A stretch of DNA of 64,000 bases from Pseudomonas sp. IPO3778 (GTDB lineage: Bacteria > Pseudomonadota > Gammaproteobacteria > Pseudomonadales > Pseudomonadaceae). Made by a program: the position numbers and the translations under genes. The notes under the pieces were generated by a model. That model saw nothing but the letters and a program-made list of their open reading frames with translations. It had not been told where the DNA came from and did not search any database. Location: NCBI RefSeq assembly GCF_013386825.1, contig NZ_JACARC010000066.1:1-64000 (forward strand), given 5' to 3'. Of this stretch, positions 52,182 to 61,298 are shown piece by piece; positions within the stretch are counted from its first letter, which is position 1; each line of letters opens with the position of its first letter.

Positions 52182-53008
52182 ATATGGAACTCGATCTCTG
52201 GACCCAGAGTCTGGTAACTGCAATGACTGCGTTGTGGACCAAGGTGGCGAATTTCATTCCCAACCTGTTTGGTGCACTGGTGGTGGTACTGCTGGGTTTT
52301 GTCGTGGCCAAGCTGCTTGACACCCTGCTTTCCAAATTGCTGGCTAAACTGGGTCTCGATCGACTGATGGGCGGTACCGGCCTGACCAAGATTCTGGGGC
52401 GTGCCGGGCTGCAAGTGCCGATCTCGACATTGATCGGCAAGATCGTTTATTGGTTTGTTTTGCTGATTTTTCTGGTTTCTGCGGCTGAATCCCTTGGACT
52501 TGAGCGAGTTTCAGCTACGCTCGACATGCTGGCGCTGTATTTGCCGAAGGTATTCGGTGGCGCGCTGGTATTGCTGGTAGGGGTTTTGCTGGCGCAACTG
52601 GCCAATGGGCTGGTGCGCGGCGCGGCTGAAGGGGTAGGGCTGGATTACGCCAGCGGCCTGGGGCGAATTGCCCAGGGCCTGGTGATTATCATCAGTATTT
52701 CGGTCGCGATCAGCCAGTTGGAGGTCAAGACTGACCTGCTGAACCACGTGATTGTGATTGTTTTGATTACCGTTGGTCTGGCCGTTGCGCTGGCCATGGG
52801 ACTGGGAAGCCGGGAAATTGCCGGGCAGATTCTTGCGGGAATCTATGTGCGTGAGCTGTATCAGGTTGGGCAACAAGTGCGTGTGGGCGAGGTCGAAGGG
52901 CAGATCGAGGAGATCGGTACGGTGAAGACAACCGTGCTGACCGATGATGGCGAACTGGTGTCGCTTTCGAATCGGATCCTGCTGGAACAGCATGTGATTA
53001 GCCGCTAA
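52178..53008 (+). CDS. cmpX: CmpX, mechanosensitive-channel-like membrane protein
   Basis: A 276-residue inner-membrane protein with four to five helices and glycine-rich TM repeats (LGFVVAKLLDTLLSKLLAKLG) of the small-conductance-channel TM class, ending in a beta-type MscS-like region (VGEVEGQIEEIGTVKTTV). Literature on pseudomonads links cmpX to cell-wall stress and SigX activity. It starts at ATGA overlapping crfX and precedes sigX by 87 bases. Confidence 0.88.
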   Translation: MNMELDLWTQSLVTAMTALWTKVANFIPNLFGALVVVLLGFVVAKLLDTLLSKLLAKLGLDRLMGGTGLTKILGRAGLQVPISTLIGKIVYWFVLLIFLVSAAESLGLERVSATLDMLALYLPKVFGGALVLLVGVLLAQLANGLVRGAAEGVGLDYASGLGRIAQGLVIIISISVAISQLEVKTDLLNHVIVIVLITVGLAVALAMGLGSREIAGQILAGIYVRELYQVGQQVRVGEVEGQIEEIGTVKTTVLTDDGELVSLSNRILLEQHVISR

Positions 53009-53095
53009 CCCGGCAAACCCTGCTAATGTACGCCGCCGCAATCCTGGGTATCCAGGCTGTAGCGGACATTGACCTGACTGTCGGCACGACTTGTT

Positions 53096-53686
53096 TTGAA
53101 TAAAGCCCAAACGCTGTCCACGCGCTATGACCCCCGTGAGCTCTCTGATGAGGAGTTGGTCGCGCGCGCGCACACGGAGCTGTTTCACGTAACACGCGCG
53201 TATGAAGAATTGATGCGCAGGTATCAACGCACTCTGTTCAACGTTTGTTCAAGGTATTTAGGGAACGATAGAGATGCGGATGATGTCTGTCAGGAAGTGA
53301 TGCTCAAGGTGCTATACGGCCTGAAGAACTTCGAGGGCAAATCGAAGTTCAAGACATGGCTATATAGCATCACGTACAACGAGTGCATCACGCAGTATCG
53401 GAAGGAACGGCGAAAGCGTCGCTTGATGGATGCTTTGAGTCTGGACCCCCTTGAGGAAGCGTCTGAAGAGAAGGCGCCAACCCCGGAAGAAAAGGGCGGA
53501 CTCGATCGCTGGCTGGTGCATGTGAATCCGATTGACCGGGAAATTCTGGTGCTACGATTTGTCGCAGAGCTGGAATTTCAGGAAATTGCTGACATCATGC
53601 ATATGGGTTTGAGTGCTACAAAAATGCGTTACAAACGCGCTCTTGATAAATTACGTGAGAAATTTGCGGGCAGTACTGAAACTTAG
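53096..53686 (+). CDS. sigX: ECF sigma factor SigX
   Basis: A 196-residue ECF sigma factor. Region 2 (FHVTRAYEELMRRYQRTLFNVCSRYL, then DRDADDVCQEVMLKVL) and region 4 (REILVLRFVAELEFQEIADIMHMGLSATKMRYKRAL) are complete. It controls oprF, envelope and fatty-acid genes in pseudomonads. No anti-sigma gene is adjacent; cmpX upstream is the proposed partner. The start is TTG at 53096 (MNKAQTLSTRY), matching homologues, with no good Shine-Dalgarno. Base composition is lower in GC than neighbours. Confidence 0.94.
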   Translation: MNKAQTLSTRYDPRELSDEELVARAHTELFHVTRAYEELMRRYQRTLFNVCSRYLGNDRDADDVCQEVMLKVLYGLKNFEGKSKFKTWLYSITYNECITQYRKERRKRRLMDALSLDPLEEASEEKAPTPEEKGGLDRWLVHVNPIDREILVLRFVAELEFQEIADIMHMGLSATKMRYKRALDKLREKFAGSTET

Positions 53687-53712
53687 TGCGTGGCAAATAT
53701 CTCTTACGTGTA

Positions 53713-53734
53713 GGCAAGTTCTGTTAGACTTGCC
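53713..53734 (+). promoter_or_regulatory. Hairpin in the sigX-oprF gap
   Basis: GGCAAGT, an 8-base loop, then ACTTGCC form a perfect 7-bp stem without a T-run, 60 bases before the oprF ATG. It could partly terminate sigX mRNA or protect oprF mRNA. The 107-base gap must also hold the strong oprF promoter(s). Confidence 0.5.
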
Positions 53735-53793
53735 GCCGAGTTGTCCCCCGGTATGTGGGACTGCTTTACAATCACCAGATGGGGATTTAACGG

Positions 53794-54777
53794 ATGAAAC
53801 TGAAAAACACCTTGGGCTTGGCCATTGGTACTCTTATTGCTGCTACTTCCTTCGGCGCTCTGGCACAAGGCGAAGGCGCAGTTGAAGGCCAGCTGTTCTA
53901 CAAAAAGCAGTTCAACGATAGCGTCAAGCATATCGAAGACGGCTACAATCCTGGCGCCAGCATCGGTTACTTCCTGACCGACGACGTGTCGATCAACCTG
54001 AACTACGACACTACCAACCACACCCGTTCGAACGACGGTACCGGTAGCCAGAAGATCAAAGGTGATACCGGCAGCGTTACTGCCCAGTACCACTTCGGTC
54101 AAGCTGGTGTCGACTCCCTGCGTCCATACGTAGAGGGCGGTTTCGGCCACCAGAGCCGTACCAACGTACAGGCTGATGGTCACAGCGGTCGCGATCAGTC
54201 GACCCTGGCTATCGCTGGCGCTGGTGTGAAGTACTACTTCACCGACAACCTGTTCGCACGTGCTGGTGTTGAAGCTGACTACGCACTGGACAACGGCAAG
54301 TGGGATTACTCCGCACTGGTTGGTCTGGGCGTAAACTTCGGCGGCAACGCTGGTAAAACTGCTCCAGCTCCTGCTCCAGCACCAGCTCCAGAGCCAGTTC
54401 CAGAGCCAGAAGCTCCGGTTGCTCAGGTTGTACGTGTTGAGCTGGACGTGAAGTTCGACTTCGACAAGTCGGTTGTTAAGCCTAACAGCTACGGCGACGT
54501 GAAAAACCTCGCTGACTTCATGAAACAGTACCCACAAACCACCACCGTTGTTGAAGGTCACACTGACTCCGTCGGTCCTGACGCTTACAACCAGAAGCTG
54601 TCCCAGCGTCGTGCTGACGCTGTTAAGCAAGTCCTGGTCAAAGACGGTATTGCTCCTAACCGTGTAAGCTCGGTTGGTTATGGCAAATCCCGCCCAGTTG
54701 CTGACAACGCAACTGAAGCTGGCCGTGCTATCAACCGTCGCGTAGAAGCCTCGGTAGAAGCACAAGCAGCTCAGTAA
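53794..54777 (+). CDS. oprF: Major porin OprF (OmpA family)
   Basis: A 327-residue outer-membrane protein with a 24-residue signal peptide ending GALA|QGEGA. An N-terminal eight-strand barrel is followed by a Pro/Ala hinge (190-209) and a C-terminal OmpA peptidoglycan-binding domain (VVEGHTDSVGPDAYNQKLSQRRADAV). It anchors the envelope and forms slow porin channels. Codons favour T-ending forms unlike neighbours, as expected for very high expression. The protein has no cysteine, whereas P. aeruginosa OprF has four. A terminator follows. Confidence 0.97.
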   Translation: MKLKNTLGLAIGTLIAATSFGALAQGEGAVEGQLFYKKQFNDSVKHIEDGYNPGASIGYFLTDDVSINLNYDTTNHTRSNDGTGSQKIKGDTGSVTAQYHFGQAGVDSLRPYVEGGFGHQSRTNVQADGHSGRDQSTLAIAGAGVKYYFTDNLFARAGVEADYALDNGKWDYSALVGLGVNFGGNAGKTAPAPAPAPAPEPVPEPEAPVAQVVRVELDVKFDFDKSVVKPNSYGDVKNLADFMKQYPQTTTVVEGHTDSVGPDAYNQKLSQRRADAVKQVLVKDGIAPNRVSSVGYGKSRPVADNATEAGRAINRRVEASVEAQAAQ

Positions 54778-54791
54778 TTACTGAGTTGTAG

Positions 54792-54822
54792 AAAAAAGCC
54801 CGGCTTAGGCCGGGCTTTTTTT
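54792..54822. terminator. Intrinsic terminator of oprF (bidirectional)
   Basis: AAAAAGCCCGGC-TTAG-GCCGGGCTTTTTTT has a T-run rightwards and an A-run on the other side. It separates oprF from the convergent cobA gene. Confidence 0.9.
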
Positions 54823-54837
54823 CGCCTGGAATTTGTT

Positions 54838-55581
54838 TCAGGCGCGAACGCAGGCTATGGCTTCCAGCGCCTGCATCGCCGGGACAACCCGCCCAATCAC
54901 CAGGATCGCCGGGCTCTTCAGGGCGAACGCCTGCGCATCATCGTGCATCCGGGACAGGCTGCTGCGGCATTCACGCTGCTGTGGCAATGAGGCGTTTTCG
55001 ATCATCGCCACCGGCATGTCATCGCTCATGCCAGCGTCCCGCAACTGCTGGCGAATCTCCCCCAGCTTCGCCACGCCCATGTAGATCACCAGCGTCGTGC
55101 CACCCTCGGCCAGTGCCCGCCAATTGAGGCTGCTGTCGTCCTGAGTGTGGGCCGTGACCAGCGTTACCCCACGGCTGACACCGCGCAACGTCAGCGGGAT
55201 ATCACACTGGGTGGCCCCGGCCAGCCCGGCTGTAATGCCGTTGACCAACTCCACCTCCACCCCATGCTGCCTGAGCCACGCGGCCTCTTCGCCGCCGCGA
55301 CCAAAAATACACGGATCGCCGCCCTTGAGCCGCACCACGCACTTGCCTTGCCGGGCATAGCGCAACATCAGACGGTGGATAAACGCCTGCGGGGTGGAAC
55401 GGCAGCCGCCGCGCTTACCCACTGTGATCAGCCGTGCGGCGGGGCAATGCTCCAGCAGCGCCGGGTTGACCAGATCATCGATCAGCACCGCATCGGCCTC
55501 TCGCAGAGCCCTTGCCGCCTTGAGTGTCAGCAGTTCCGGGTCGCCGGGGCCTGCGCCCACCAGCCAGACTTTTGCGCTCAT
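54838..55581 (-). CDS. cobA: Uroporphyrinogen-III C-methyltransferase
   Basis: Methylates uroporphyrinogen III twice to precorrin-2, the precursor of siroheme (needed by NirB) and B12. The 247-residue protein begins with VWLVGAGPGDPELLTLKA and has the SUMT motifs VRLKGGDPCIFGRGGEEA and GITAGLAGATQCDIPLT. It is the last gene of the leftward nitrate-assimilation unit, nine bases after the nitrate reductase gene. Confidence 0.95.
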   Translation of the reverse strand: MSAKVWLVGAGPGDPELLTLKAARALREADAVLIDDLVNPALLEHCPAARLITVGKRGGCRSTPQAFIHRLMLRYARQGKCVVRLKGGDPCIFGRGGEEAAWLRQHGVEVELVNGITAGLAGATQCDIPLTLRGVSRGVTLVTAHTQDDSSLNWRALAEGGTTLVIYMGVAKLGEIRQQLRDAGMSDDMPVAMIENASLPQQRECRSSLSRMHDDAQAFALKSPAILVIGRVVPAMQALEAIACVRA

Positions 55582-55590
55582 ATGCTTCCC

Positions 55591-58299
55591 TCACACCGTG
55601 ATCGCGAGCGGCTGCGTACCGCTCGCCAATAGCCGTTTGATTTCGGGCACACAGGAGCCGCATTGCGTGCCGCAACCCAGTTCCTGCTTCAGCCCATTCA
55701 GGTCCAGGCCCCGGGCAATGCCGGCGCAGACCGCGCTTTCGCTGACGTTTTTGCAGTTGCATAACGTCTTGTTGCTGGTCGAACCGCCCCCCGGTGGCGC
55801 ACTCAGGGGGGCCAGCAGCCAGCGTCGCAACTGGTCGTCGGTGCGACCTTCCAGCCACAGGCTTTGCAACCAGTGGCGAGCCAGGGTTTCGCCGGCCAGG
55901 CGGATGGCGGTGATACGGCTCTTTTCAATTTTTACCCGCTTGCCAATGGAGCGCCGCGGGTCGTCGTAGGCCATGACCGGGCCGTCATTGAGGCCCAGCA
56001 GTTGGTCGATCTGCTTAAGCAGCTCAAGGGCGGGCGCTTCGTGATGCGCCGCACGAATCAGCAGGGCCGGACGCTCACGGCCAGTCAGGCTCAGGCTGAC
56101 GTAGGCAAAGCCCTCGCACAGCGGTCGCAAGGCTTCAAAGTGCTGCTGCACATCGCCTTCAATCAGCGCAAACAAGTGCCAAGGCAGTTGCACCGCCTCC
56201 AGGCGTACGCCGCTGTGTTTGAGTTCCGGCTGCTTGGACAGCGGATCGAATGCCGGCTGGGTGAGCGCATTCACGCCGCCTTTTAGAAACCGGTCGCCCC
56301 AGTGCATCGGCAGAAACGCCTGGCCAGGACGCACGCTGTCATCGCTGGCGACAGCCACAATCACGCTGCCGCGCCGGCTTTTCAGGCTGATCAGGTCGCC
56401 TTCCTTCAAGCGGTGCCGGCGCAGTTCATCCGGGTGCAGGCTGAGCAACGCTTCACTGACATGCCCGAACAGCTGAGCCGCGGTGCCGGTGCGGCTCATG
56501 CCATGCCATTGGTCCCGCAGGCGCCCGGTGATCAAAGTGAGTGGGAAACGGGCGTCACGTTGCTCCTTGGCGGCGCGATAAGGGTCGGCCACAAAGTGTG
56601 CGCGTCCTGTCTCGGTAGGAAAAACACCGTCGGTGTACAACCGCGGGGTGCCGCGCACTGCGTTGGCCGGGAACGGCCATTGTTGCGGGCCGATCCGGTC
56701 CAGCAGGGCGTGACTGATGCCCGACAAATCCAGGTCGCGGTCACGGGTCAGCAGTTTGTATTCATCAAAGATCTGCGCCGGGTGTTCAAAGGCAAAAAGA
56801 CCTGGTTTGCCGGGATGCAAACGGTGCTCCAGGCGCTGAGCAAAATCTACGGTGATGGCCCAGTCTGGACGCGCTTCTCCTGGTGGGACGATGGCCCGTC
56901 GAACGTGGGAAATGCGCCGTTCAGAGTTGGTAACCGTGCCTTCTTTCTCGCCCCAGCTCGCCGCCGGTAACAACAGGTCGGCGAAACGCGCAGTCTCGGT
57001 TGTACGAAAAGCTTCCTGCAGCACCACAAACGGGCACGCCTCCAGGGCCTGGCGCACGGTGTTCTGGTCGGGCAGGGATTGGGCCGGGTTGGTGCAGGCA
57101 ATCCACAGGGCCTTGATCGTGCCGGCCTGTACCTGTTCAAACAGTTCGATGGCGGTCAGCCCGGTGCTGGCCGGCAGGTGTTCAACCCCCCAGTAGGCGG
57201 CCACTTCTGCGCGATGTTCAGGGTTGGCCGCCTCACGATGCCCCGGCAGCAAATTCGACAAGCTGCCTGTTTCCCGCCCGCCCATGGCATTCGGCTGACC
57301 GGTCAGGGAGAACGGTCCGCAGCCGAGGCGGCCAATGGTGCCGGTCGCCAGGTGCAGGTTAATCAAGGCGCTGTTCTTTGCGCTGCCCGCGGTGGACTGG
57401 TTAAGCCCCATGCACCACAACGACAGAAAGCTCGCCGAAGTACCCACCCATTCCGCGCACAGTCGCAGTTGCTCGACGCTGATCCCGCACAACTGCGTGA
57501 CCATTTGCGGTGTGTAGTCGTGGACCAGGCGTTTGAGCTCCGCCAGGCCGTCGGTGTGGGCCTGGATAAAGTCGCGATCGATCCAGTCTTCCCACAACAG
57601 CAAGTGCAAAATCCCATGGAACAACGCGACATCCGTCCCCGGCAGGATCGCGAGGTGCAGGTCAGCCAGGTCGCAGGTGTCGGTGCGCCGGGGGTCAATC
57701 ACCACCACTTTCATCTGGGGCCGACGGGCTTTGGCTTCCTCCAGGCGTCGGAACAACACTGGATGTGCGTAGGCCATGTTACTGCCGACAATCATCACGC
57801 AGTCGCTCGACTCCAGGTCCTCGTAGCTGCACGGTGGCGCATCGGCCCCCAGGCTGCGCTTGTAGCCGACCACCGCCGAAGACATGCACAGCCGCGAGTT
57901 GCTATCGATGTTGTTGGTGCCCACCAGCGCTCGCGCCAGCTTGTTGAAGCTGTAGTAGTCCTCGGTCAGCAACTGCCCGGAGATGTAGAACGCCACGCTG
58001 TCCGGCCCGTGTTCGGCGATGGTCTCGGCGAACACATTCGCCGCGTGCTCCAGGGCGGTGTCCCAATCGGCGCGGCTGCGGGCAAGGCCCTTGCCCAGAC
58101 GCAGTTCCGGGTACAACGCGCGGGCGGTGAGGTCACCGGTCAGGTGCAGGCTGGCGCCCTTGCTGCACAGCTTGCCGAAGTTGGCCGGATGGCTCGGATC
58201 ACCGCTGACGCCGAGGATCTGCGAGCCATCATGCTCGATCAGCACGCCGCAACCGACCCCGCAGTAGCAGCAGGTGGACGCGGTGGTCTGGCGGTCCAT
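55591..58299 (-). CDS. nasC: Assimilatory nitrate reductase catalytic subunit
   Basis: Reduces nitrate to nitrite in the cytoplasm. The 902-residue molybdopterin oxidoreductase starts with the [4Fe-4S] motif CCYCGVGC (C10, C13, C17) with a fourth cysteine in FGKLCSKG. Bis-MGD-binding stretches follow (SSAVVGYKRSLGAD, DPRRTDTCDLAD). A C-terminal BFD-like [2Fe-2S] region carries CNCKNVSESAVC and CGTQCGSC. The ATG at 58299 overlaps the nirD stop (TGATG). Naming varies among pseudomonads. Confidence 0.93.
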   Translation of the reverse strand: MDRQTTASTCCYCGVGCGVLIEHDGSQILGVSGDPSHPANFGKLCSKGASLHLTGDLTARALYPELRLGKGLARSRADWDTALEHAANVFAETIAEHGPDSVAFYISGQLLTEDYYSFNKLARALVGTNNIDSNSRLCMSSAVVGYKRSLGADAPPCSYEDLESSDCVMIVGSNMAYAHPVLFRRLEEAKARRPQMKVVVIDPRRTDTCDLADLHLAILPGTDVALFHGILHLLLWEDWIDRDFIQAHTDGLAELKRLVHDYTPQMVTQLCGISVEQLRLCAEWVGTSASFLSLWCMGLNQSTAGSAKNSALINLHLATGTIGRLGCGPFSLTGQPNAMGGRETGSLSNLLPGHREAANPEHRAEVAAYWGVEHLPASTGLTAIELFEQVQAGTIKALWIACTNPAQSLPDQNTVRQALEACPFVVLQEAFRTTETARFADLLLPAASWGEKEGTVTNSERRISHVRRAIVPPGEARPDWAITVDFAQRLEHRLHPGKPGLFAFEHPAQIFDEYKLLTRDRDLDLSGISHALLDRIGPQQWPFPANAVRGTPRLYTDGVFPTETGRAHFVADPYRAAKEQRDARFPLTLITGRLRDQWHGMSRTGTAAQLFGHVSEALLSLHPDELRRHRLKEGDLISLKSRRGSVIVAVASDDSVRPGQAFLPMHWGDRFLKGGVNALTQPAFDPLSKQPELKHSGVRLEAVQLPWHLFALIEGDVQQHFEALRPLCEGFAYVSLSLTGRERPALLIRAAHHEAPALELLKQIDQLLGLNDGPVMAYDDPRRSIGKRVKIEKSRITAIRLAGETLARHWLQSLWLEGRTDDQLRRWLLAPLSAPPGGGSTSNKTLCNCKNVSESAVCAGIARGLDLNGLKQELGCGTQCGSCVPEIKRLLASGTQPLAITV

Positions 58300-58616
58300 C
58301 AACCGGCGTCCCGCAGCGCCAACATCACCCGGCCGTTCTCCACGCGGGCCGGGTGATGGTGGGCGCAACCGACGTCCGGAGCCTGGGCTTCACCTGACGC
58401 CAGGTCGATCTGCCAGTTATGCAGCGGGCAGGCCACACGTTTGCCGTAGATCAGCCCTTGGGACAGCGGGCCGCCCTTGTGCGGGCAGCGGTCGTCGAGG
58501 GCGAACACTTCGTCGTCACTGGTCCGAAAAATCGCGATGTCACCTTTAGGCCCGGTGATGATGCGCGAGCCCAGGGCATTGATTTCTTCGAGGGCGCAGA
58601 TATCCAGCCAGTTCAT
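58299..58616 (-). CDS. nirD: Nitrite reductase small subunit, Rieske-like
   Basis: A 105-residue partner of NirB for the NADH-dependent assimilatory nitrite reductase. It has a complete Rieske pattern, RCPHKG and ACPLHNW (CxH and CxxH), so it may bind a [2Fe-2S] cluster. The start MNWLDICALEEI is chosen for its length and because it overlaps the nirB stop by four bases. A frame 26 codons longer is rejected. Confidence 0.93.
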   Translation of the reverse strand: MNWLDICALEEINALGSRIITGPKGDIAIFRTSDDEVFALDDRCPHKGGPLSQGLIYGKRVACPLHNWQIDLASGEAQAPDVGCAHHHPARVENGRVMLALRDAG

Positions 58617-61066
58617 GCCGGCACCTCCAGCAGTTTGATGGGGAGGGTGTCGAATTCCTTTTTCAGCAGCGGCTGTTCCAGGCGTTCTTTCCACGGGTCT
58701 TGTTCGAACGACAGGGAGAATTGCAGGCGTTCATTGAGCGCCTGGCGCCGCGCCGGGTCTTCCAGCACGGCCTTCTTGATGTGCTCCATGCCCACCCGCT
58801 GCAGGTAGTGCACGGTGCGCTCCAGGTAGAAGGCTTCTTCCCGGTAGAGCTGTAGGAAAGCGCCATTGTATTCGCGCACTTCTTCGGCGGTTTTCAGCTT
58901 GACGAAGAACTCGGCGACTTCAGTCTTGATTCCGCCATTACCGCCGATGTACATCTCCCAGCCGGAATCGACGCCGATAATTCCCACGTCCTTGATCCCC
59001 GCTTCCGAGCAATTACGCGGGCAGCCCGACACCGCCAGCTTGACCTTGTGAGGCGACCACATATTGAACAGGTCATGCTCCAGCTCGATCCCCAGTTGCG
59101 TGGAGTTCTGCGTACCGAAGCGGCAGAACTCGCTGCCGACGCAGGTCTTCACGGTGCGGATGGATTTGCCGTAGGCATGGCCGGACGGCATGTCGAGATC
59201 TTTCCACACGCCGGGCAGGTCCTGCTTCTTGATGCCCAGCAAGTCGATGCGCTGTCCGCCGGTGACCTTGACCATCGGCACGTTGTACTTGTCTGCCACG
59301 TCGGCGATGCGCCGCAGTTCCGACGGATTGGTCACACCGCCCCACATCCTCGGGACGACCGAGTAGGTGCCGTCTTTCTGAATATTGGCGTGGGCCCGCT
59401 CGTTGATCAGGCGCGATTGCGGGTCGTCTTTCGCCTCACCGGGCCAAGTGGAAATCAGGTAATAGTTGAGTGCTGGGCGGCAGGTGGCGCAACCGTTCGG
59501 GGTGCGCCAGTTCAGGTAGCTCATGGTGCCGGCGATGGTCAGCAGGTGCTGGTCGCGGATGGCCTGGCGGATCTGCCCGTGGTTGAGGTCGCTGCAGCCG
59601 CAGATGGCTTTTTCGCTTTTCGGCTTGACGTCCGCCGCGCCGCCCACGGTGTTGATCAGGATCTGCTCTACCAAGCCGGCGCACGAACCACAGGAACTCG
59701 CGGCCTTGGTGTGCTTCTTCACGTCGTCGACGCTGAACAGCCCGTGTTCCTGAATCGCCTTGACGATGGTGCCTTTGCACACGCCGTTGCAGCCGCAGAC
59801 TTCCGCCGTGTCGGCCATGCTCATGGCTTTGTCCTGGCCCTGATGGCCTACATCGCCGATGGCGTTTTCACCGAACATCAGGTGATCGCGGATCTCGCCA
59901 ATGGCATGGTTTTCACGGATCTGCCGGAAATACCAACCACCGTCGGCGGTGTCGCCGTACAGGCAGGCGCCGACCAGGATATCGTCCTTGATCACCAGCT
60001 TCTTGTAGACGCCGCCAATCGGGTCGGAAAGGGTGATGGTCTCCGTGCCTTCGCCACCCATGAAGTCCCCGGCGGAGAACAGGTCGATGCCGGTGACTTT
60101 CAATTTGGTCGAGGTCACTGAACCCTGATAACGCGCGAAGCCCAGCTGGGCGAGGTGGTTGGCGCAGACCTTGGCCTGCTCGAACAGTGGGGCCACCAGG
60201 CCGTAGGCAATCCCGCGATGGCTGGCGCATTCACCGATGGCATAGATGCGCGGGTCGTAGGTTTGCAGGGTGTCGTTGACCAGAATCCCGCGGTTGCACG
60301 GGATGCCGGATTTCTCCGCGAGTTCGGTGTTGGGGCGGATGCCCGCGGCCATCACCACCAGGTCGGCGGGGATCACATCGCCATTCTTGAATTGCACCGA
60401 GCCGACACGGCCATTGCCGGCGTCATGCAGGGCCTGGGTCTGCTCCTGCAGGCGGAACACCAGGCCACGGCTTTCCAGTTCGGTTTGCAGCAACTGGCCG
60501 CTGGTCTTGTCCAGTTGCCGCTCCAGCAGCCACTCGCCGATATGCACCACGGTCACGTGCATGCCGCGCAGCATCAGGCCGTTGGCGGCCTCCAGGCCCA
60601 GCAGGCCGCCGCCGATCACCACGGCGTGCTTGTGGGTCTTGGCGGTGTCGATCATGGCCTGAGTGTCGGCGATGTCGCGGTAGCCGATCACACCCTGCAA
60701 CGTGTTGCCGGGGATCGGCAGGATAAACGGCGTGGAGCCGGTGGCGATCAGCAGGCGATCGTATTCGGCTTCGCTGCCGTCTTCGGCGATGACCTTGCGT
60801 TTGACCCGGTCGATCTGCACCACTTTGCGGTTAAGCAGCAGCTTGATGTGGTTGTCGAGGTACCAGCTCAAATCGTTGAGCACGATCTCTTCGAAGGTCT
60901 GCTCACCGGCCAGCACCGGCGATAGCAGGATGCGGTTGTAATTGGTGTGGGGCTCGGCGCCGAAGACGGTGATGTCGTACAGGTCGCTGCTCAGCTTGAG
61001 CAATTCTTCAAGGGTGCGAACCCCGGCCATGCCGTTGCCGATCATCACCAGTTTGAGTTTCTTCAT
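58613..61066 (-). CDS. nirB: Nitrite reductase [NAD(P)H] large subunit
   Basis: Reduces nitrite to ammonium with siroheme, [4Fe-4S] and FAD. The 817-residue protein has an N-terminal FAD/NAD module (MIGNGMAGVRTLE; VVIGGGLLGLEAANG), two BFD-type [2Fe-2S] regions (CGCNGVC...CGSC; CGCSDLNHG...CATC) and sulfite/nitrite-reductase cysteines CVGSEFC and SGCPRNCSEAG. The start MKKLKLVMIG follows GGAGAACGAC. It lies downstream of the leader with ANTAR-type hairpins. Confidence 0.95.
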   Translation of the reverse strand: MKKLKLVMIGNGMAGVRTLEELLKLSSDLYDITVFGAEPHTNYNRILLSPVLAGEQTFEEIVLNDLSWYLDNHIKLLLNRKVVQIDRVKRKVIAEDGSEAEYDRLLIATGSTPFILPIPGNTLQGVIGYRDIADTQAMIDTAKTHKHAVVIGGGLLGLEAANGLMLRGMHVTVVHIGEWLLERQLDKTSGQLLQTELESRGLVFRLQEQTQALHDAGNGRVGSVQFKNGDVIPADLVVMAAGIRPNTELAEKSGIPCNRGILVNDTLQTYDPRIYAIGECASHRGIAYGLVAPLFEQAKVCANHLAQLGFARYQGSVTSTKLKVTGIDLFSAGDFMGGEGTETITLSDPIGGVYKKLVIKDDILVGACLYGDTADGGWYFRQIRENHAIGEIRDHLMFGENAIGDVGHQGQDKAMSMADTAEVCGCNGVCKGTIVKAIQEHGLFSVDDVKKHTKAASSCGSCAGLVEQILINTVGGAADVKPKSEKAICGCSDLNHGQIRQAIRDQHLLTIAGTMSYLNWRTPNGCATCRPALNYYLISTWPGEAKDDPQSRLINERAHANIQKDGTYSVVPRMWGGVTNPSELRRIADVADKYNVPMVKVTGGQRIDLLGIKKQDLPGVWKDLDMPSGHAYGKSIRTVKTCVGSEFCRFGTQNSTQLGIELEHDLFNMWSPHKVKLAVSGCPRNCSEAGIKDVGIIGVDSGWEMYIGGNGGIKTEVAEFFVKLKTAEEVREYNGAFLQLYREEAFYLERTVHYLQRVGMEHIKKAVLEDPARRQALNERLQFSLSFEQDPWKERLEQPLLKKEFDTLPIKLLEVPA

Positions 61067-61103
61067 GTCGTTCTCCGCAGTGGCTCGACAAATCGTGCGC
61101 AAC

Positions 61104-61142
61104 AAAAAAAGGCGTCCCCGCTACGTAAGTAGCGAGGACGCC
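61104..61142 (-). terminator. Leader terminator before nirB
   Basis: On the minus strand GGCGTCC-(T)-CGCTAC-TTAC-GTAGCG-(G)-GGACGCC is followed by seven T, 38 bases before the nirB ATG. A terminator inside a leader implies regulated read-through. Confidence 0.85.
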
Positions 61143-61152
61143 TTTGTCCTGG

Positions 61153-61192
61153 TCCCGTTCTCTCGGGAAGCTCGACCTTCGACGTTGAAGGT
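61153..61192 (-). ncRNA. ANTAR (NasT-type) two-hairpin antitermination element
   Basis: Read on the minus strand, ACCTTC-AACGTC-GAAGGT (61192-61175) and TCCCG-AGAGAA-CGGGA (61168-61153) are two hairpins with hexanucleotide loops. Each has A at position 1 and G at position 4, the known ANTAR-target rule. They stand six bases apart, just upstream of the leader terminator. Binding by NasT (not in this window) would allow nirB expression when nitrate is present. Confidence 0.75.
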
Positions 61193-61222
61193 GCGGCTAT
61201 ATGTGTGTTGATGGAAAAACTA

Positions 61223-61240
61223 ATGCAGCGGTTGTGCCAA
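61223..61240 (-). promoter_or_regulatory. Sigma-54-type promoter of nirB
   Basis: On the minus strand TTGGCACAACCGCTGCAT gives GG-N10-GC, a near-consensus -24/-12 site (TGGCAC...TGCA). It would start transcription about 20 bases before the first leader hairpin, consistent with NtrC-controlled nitrate assimilation. Confidence 0.65.
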
Positions 61241-61298
61241 GTAACGTTCTGGCTGGATTTGTTCAGTCTGAGGCCGAGGCATCGACATTTTTCGCCTC

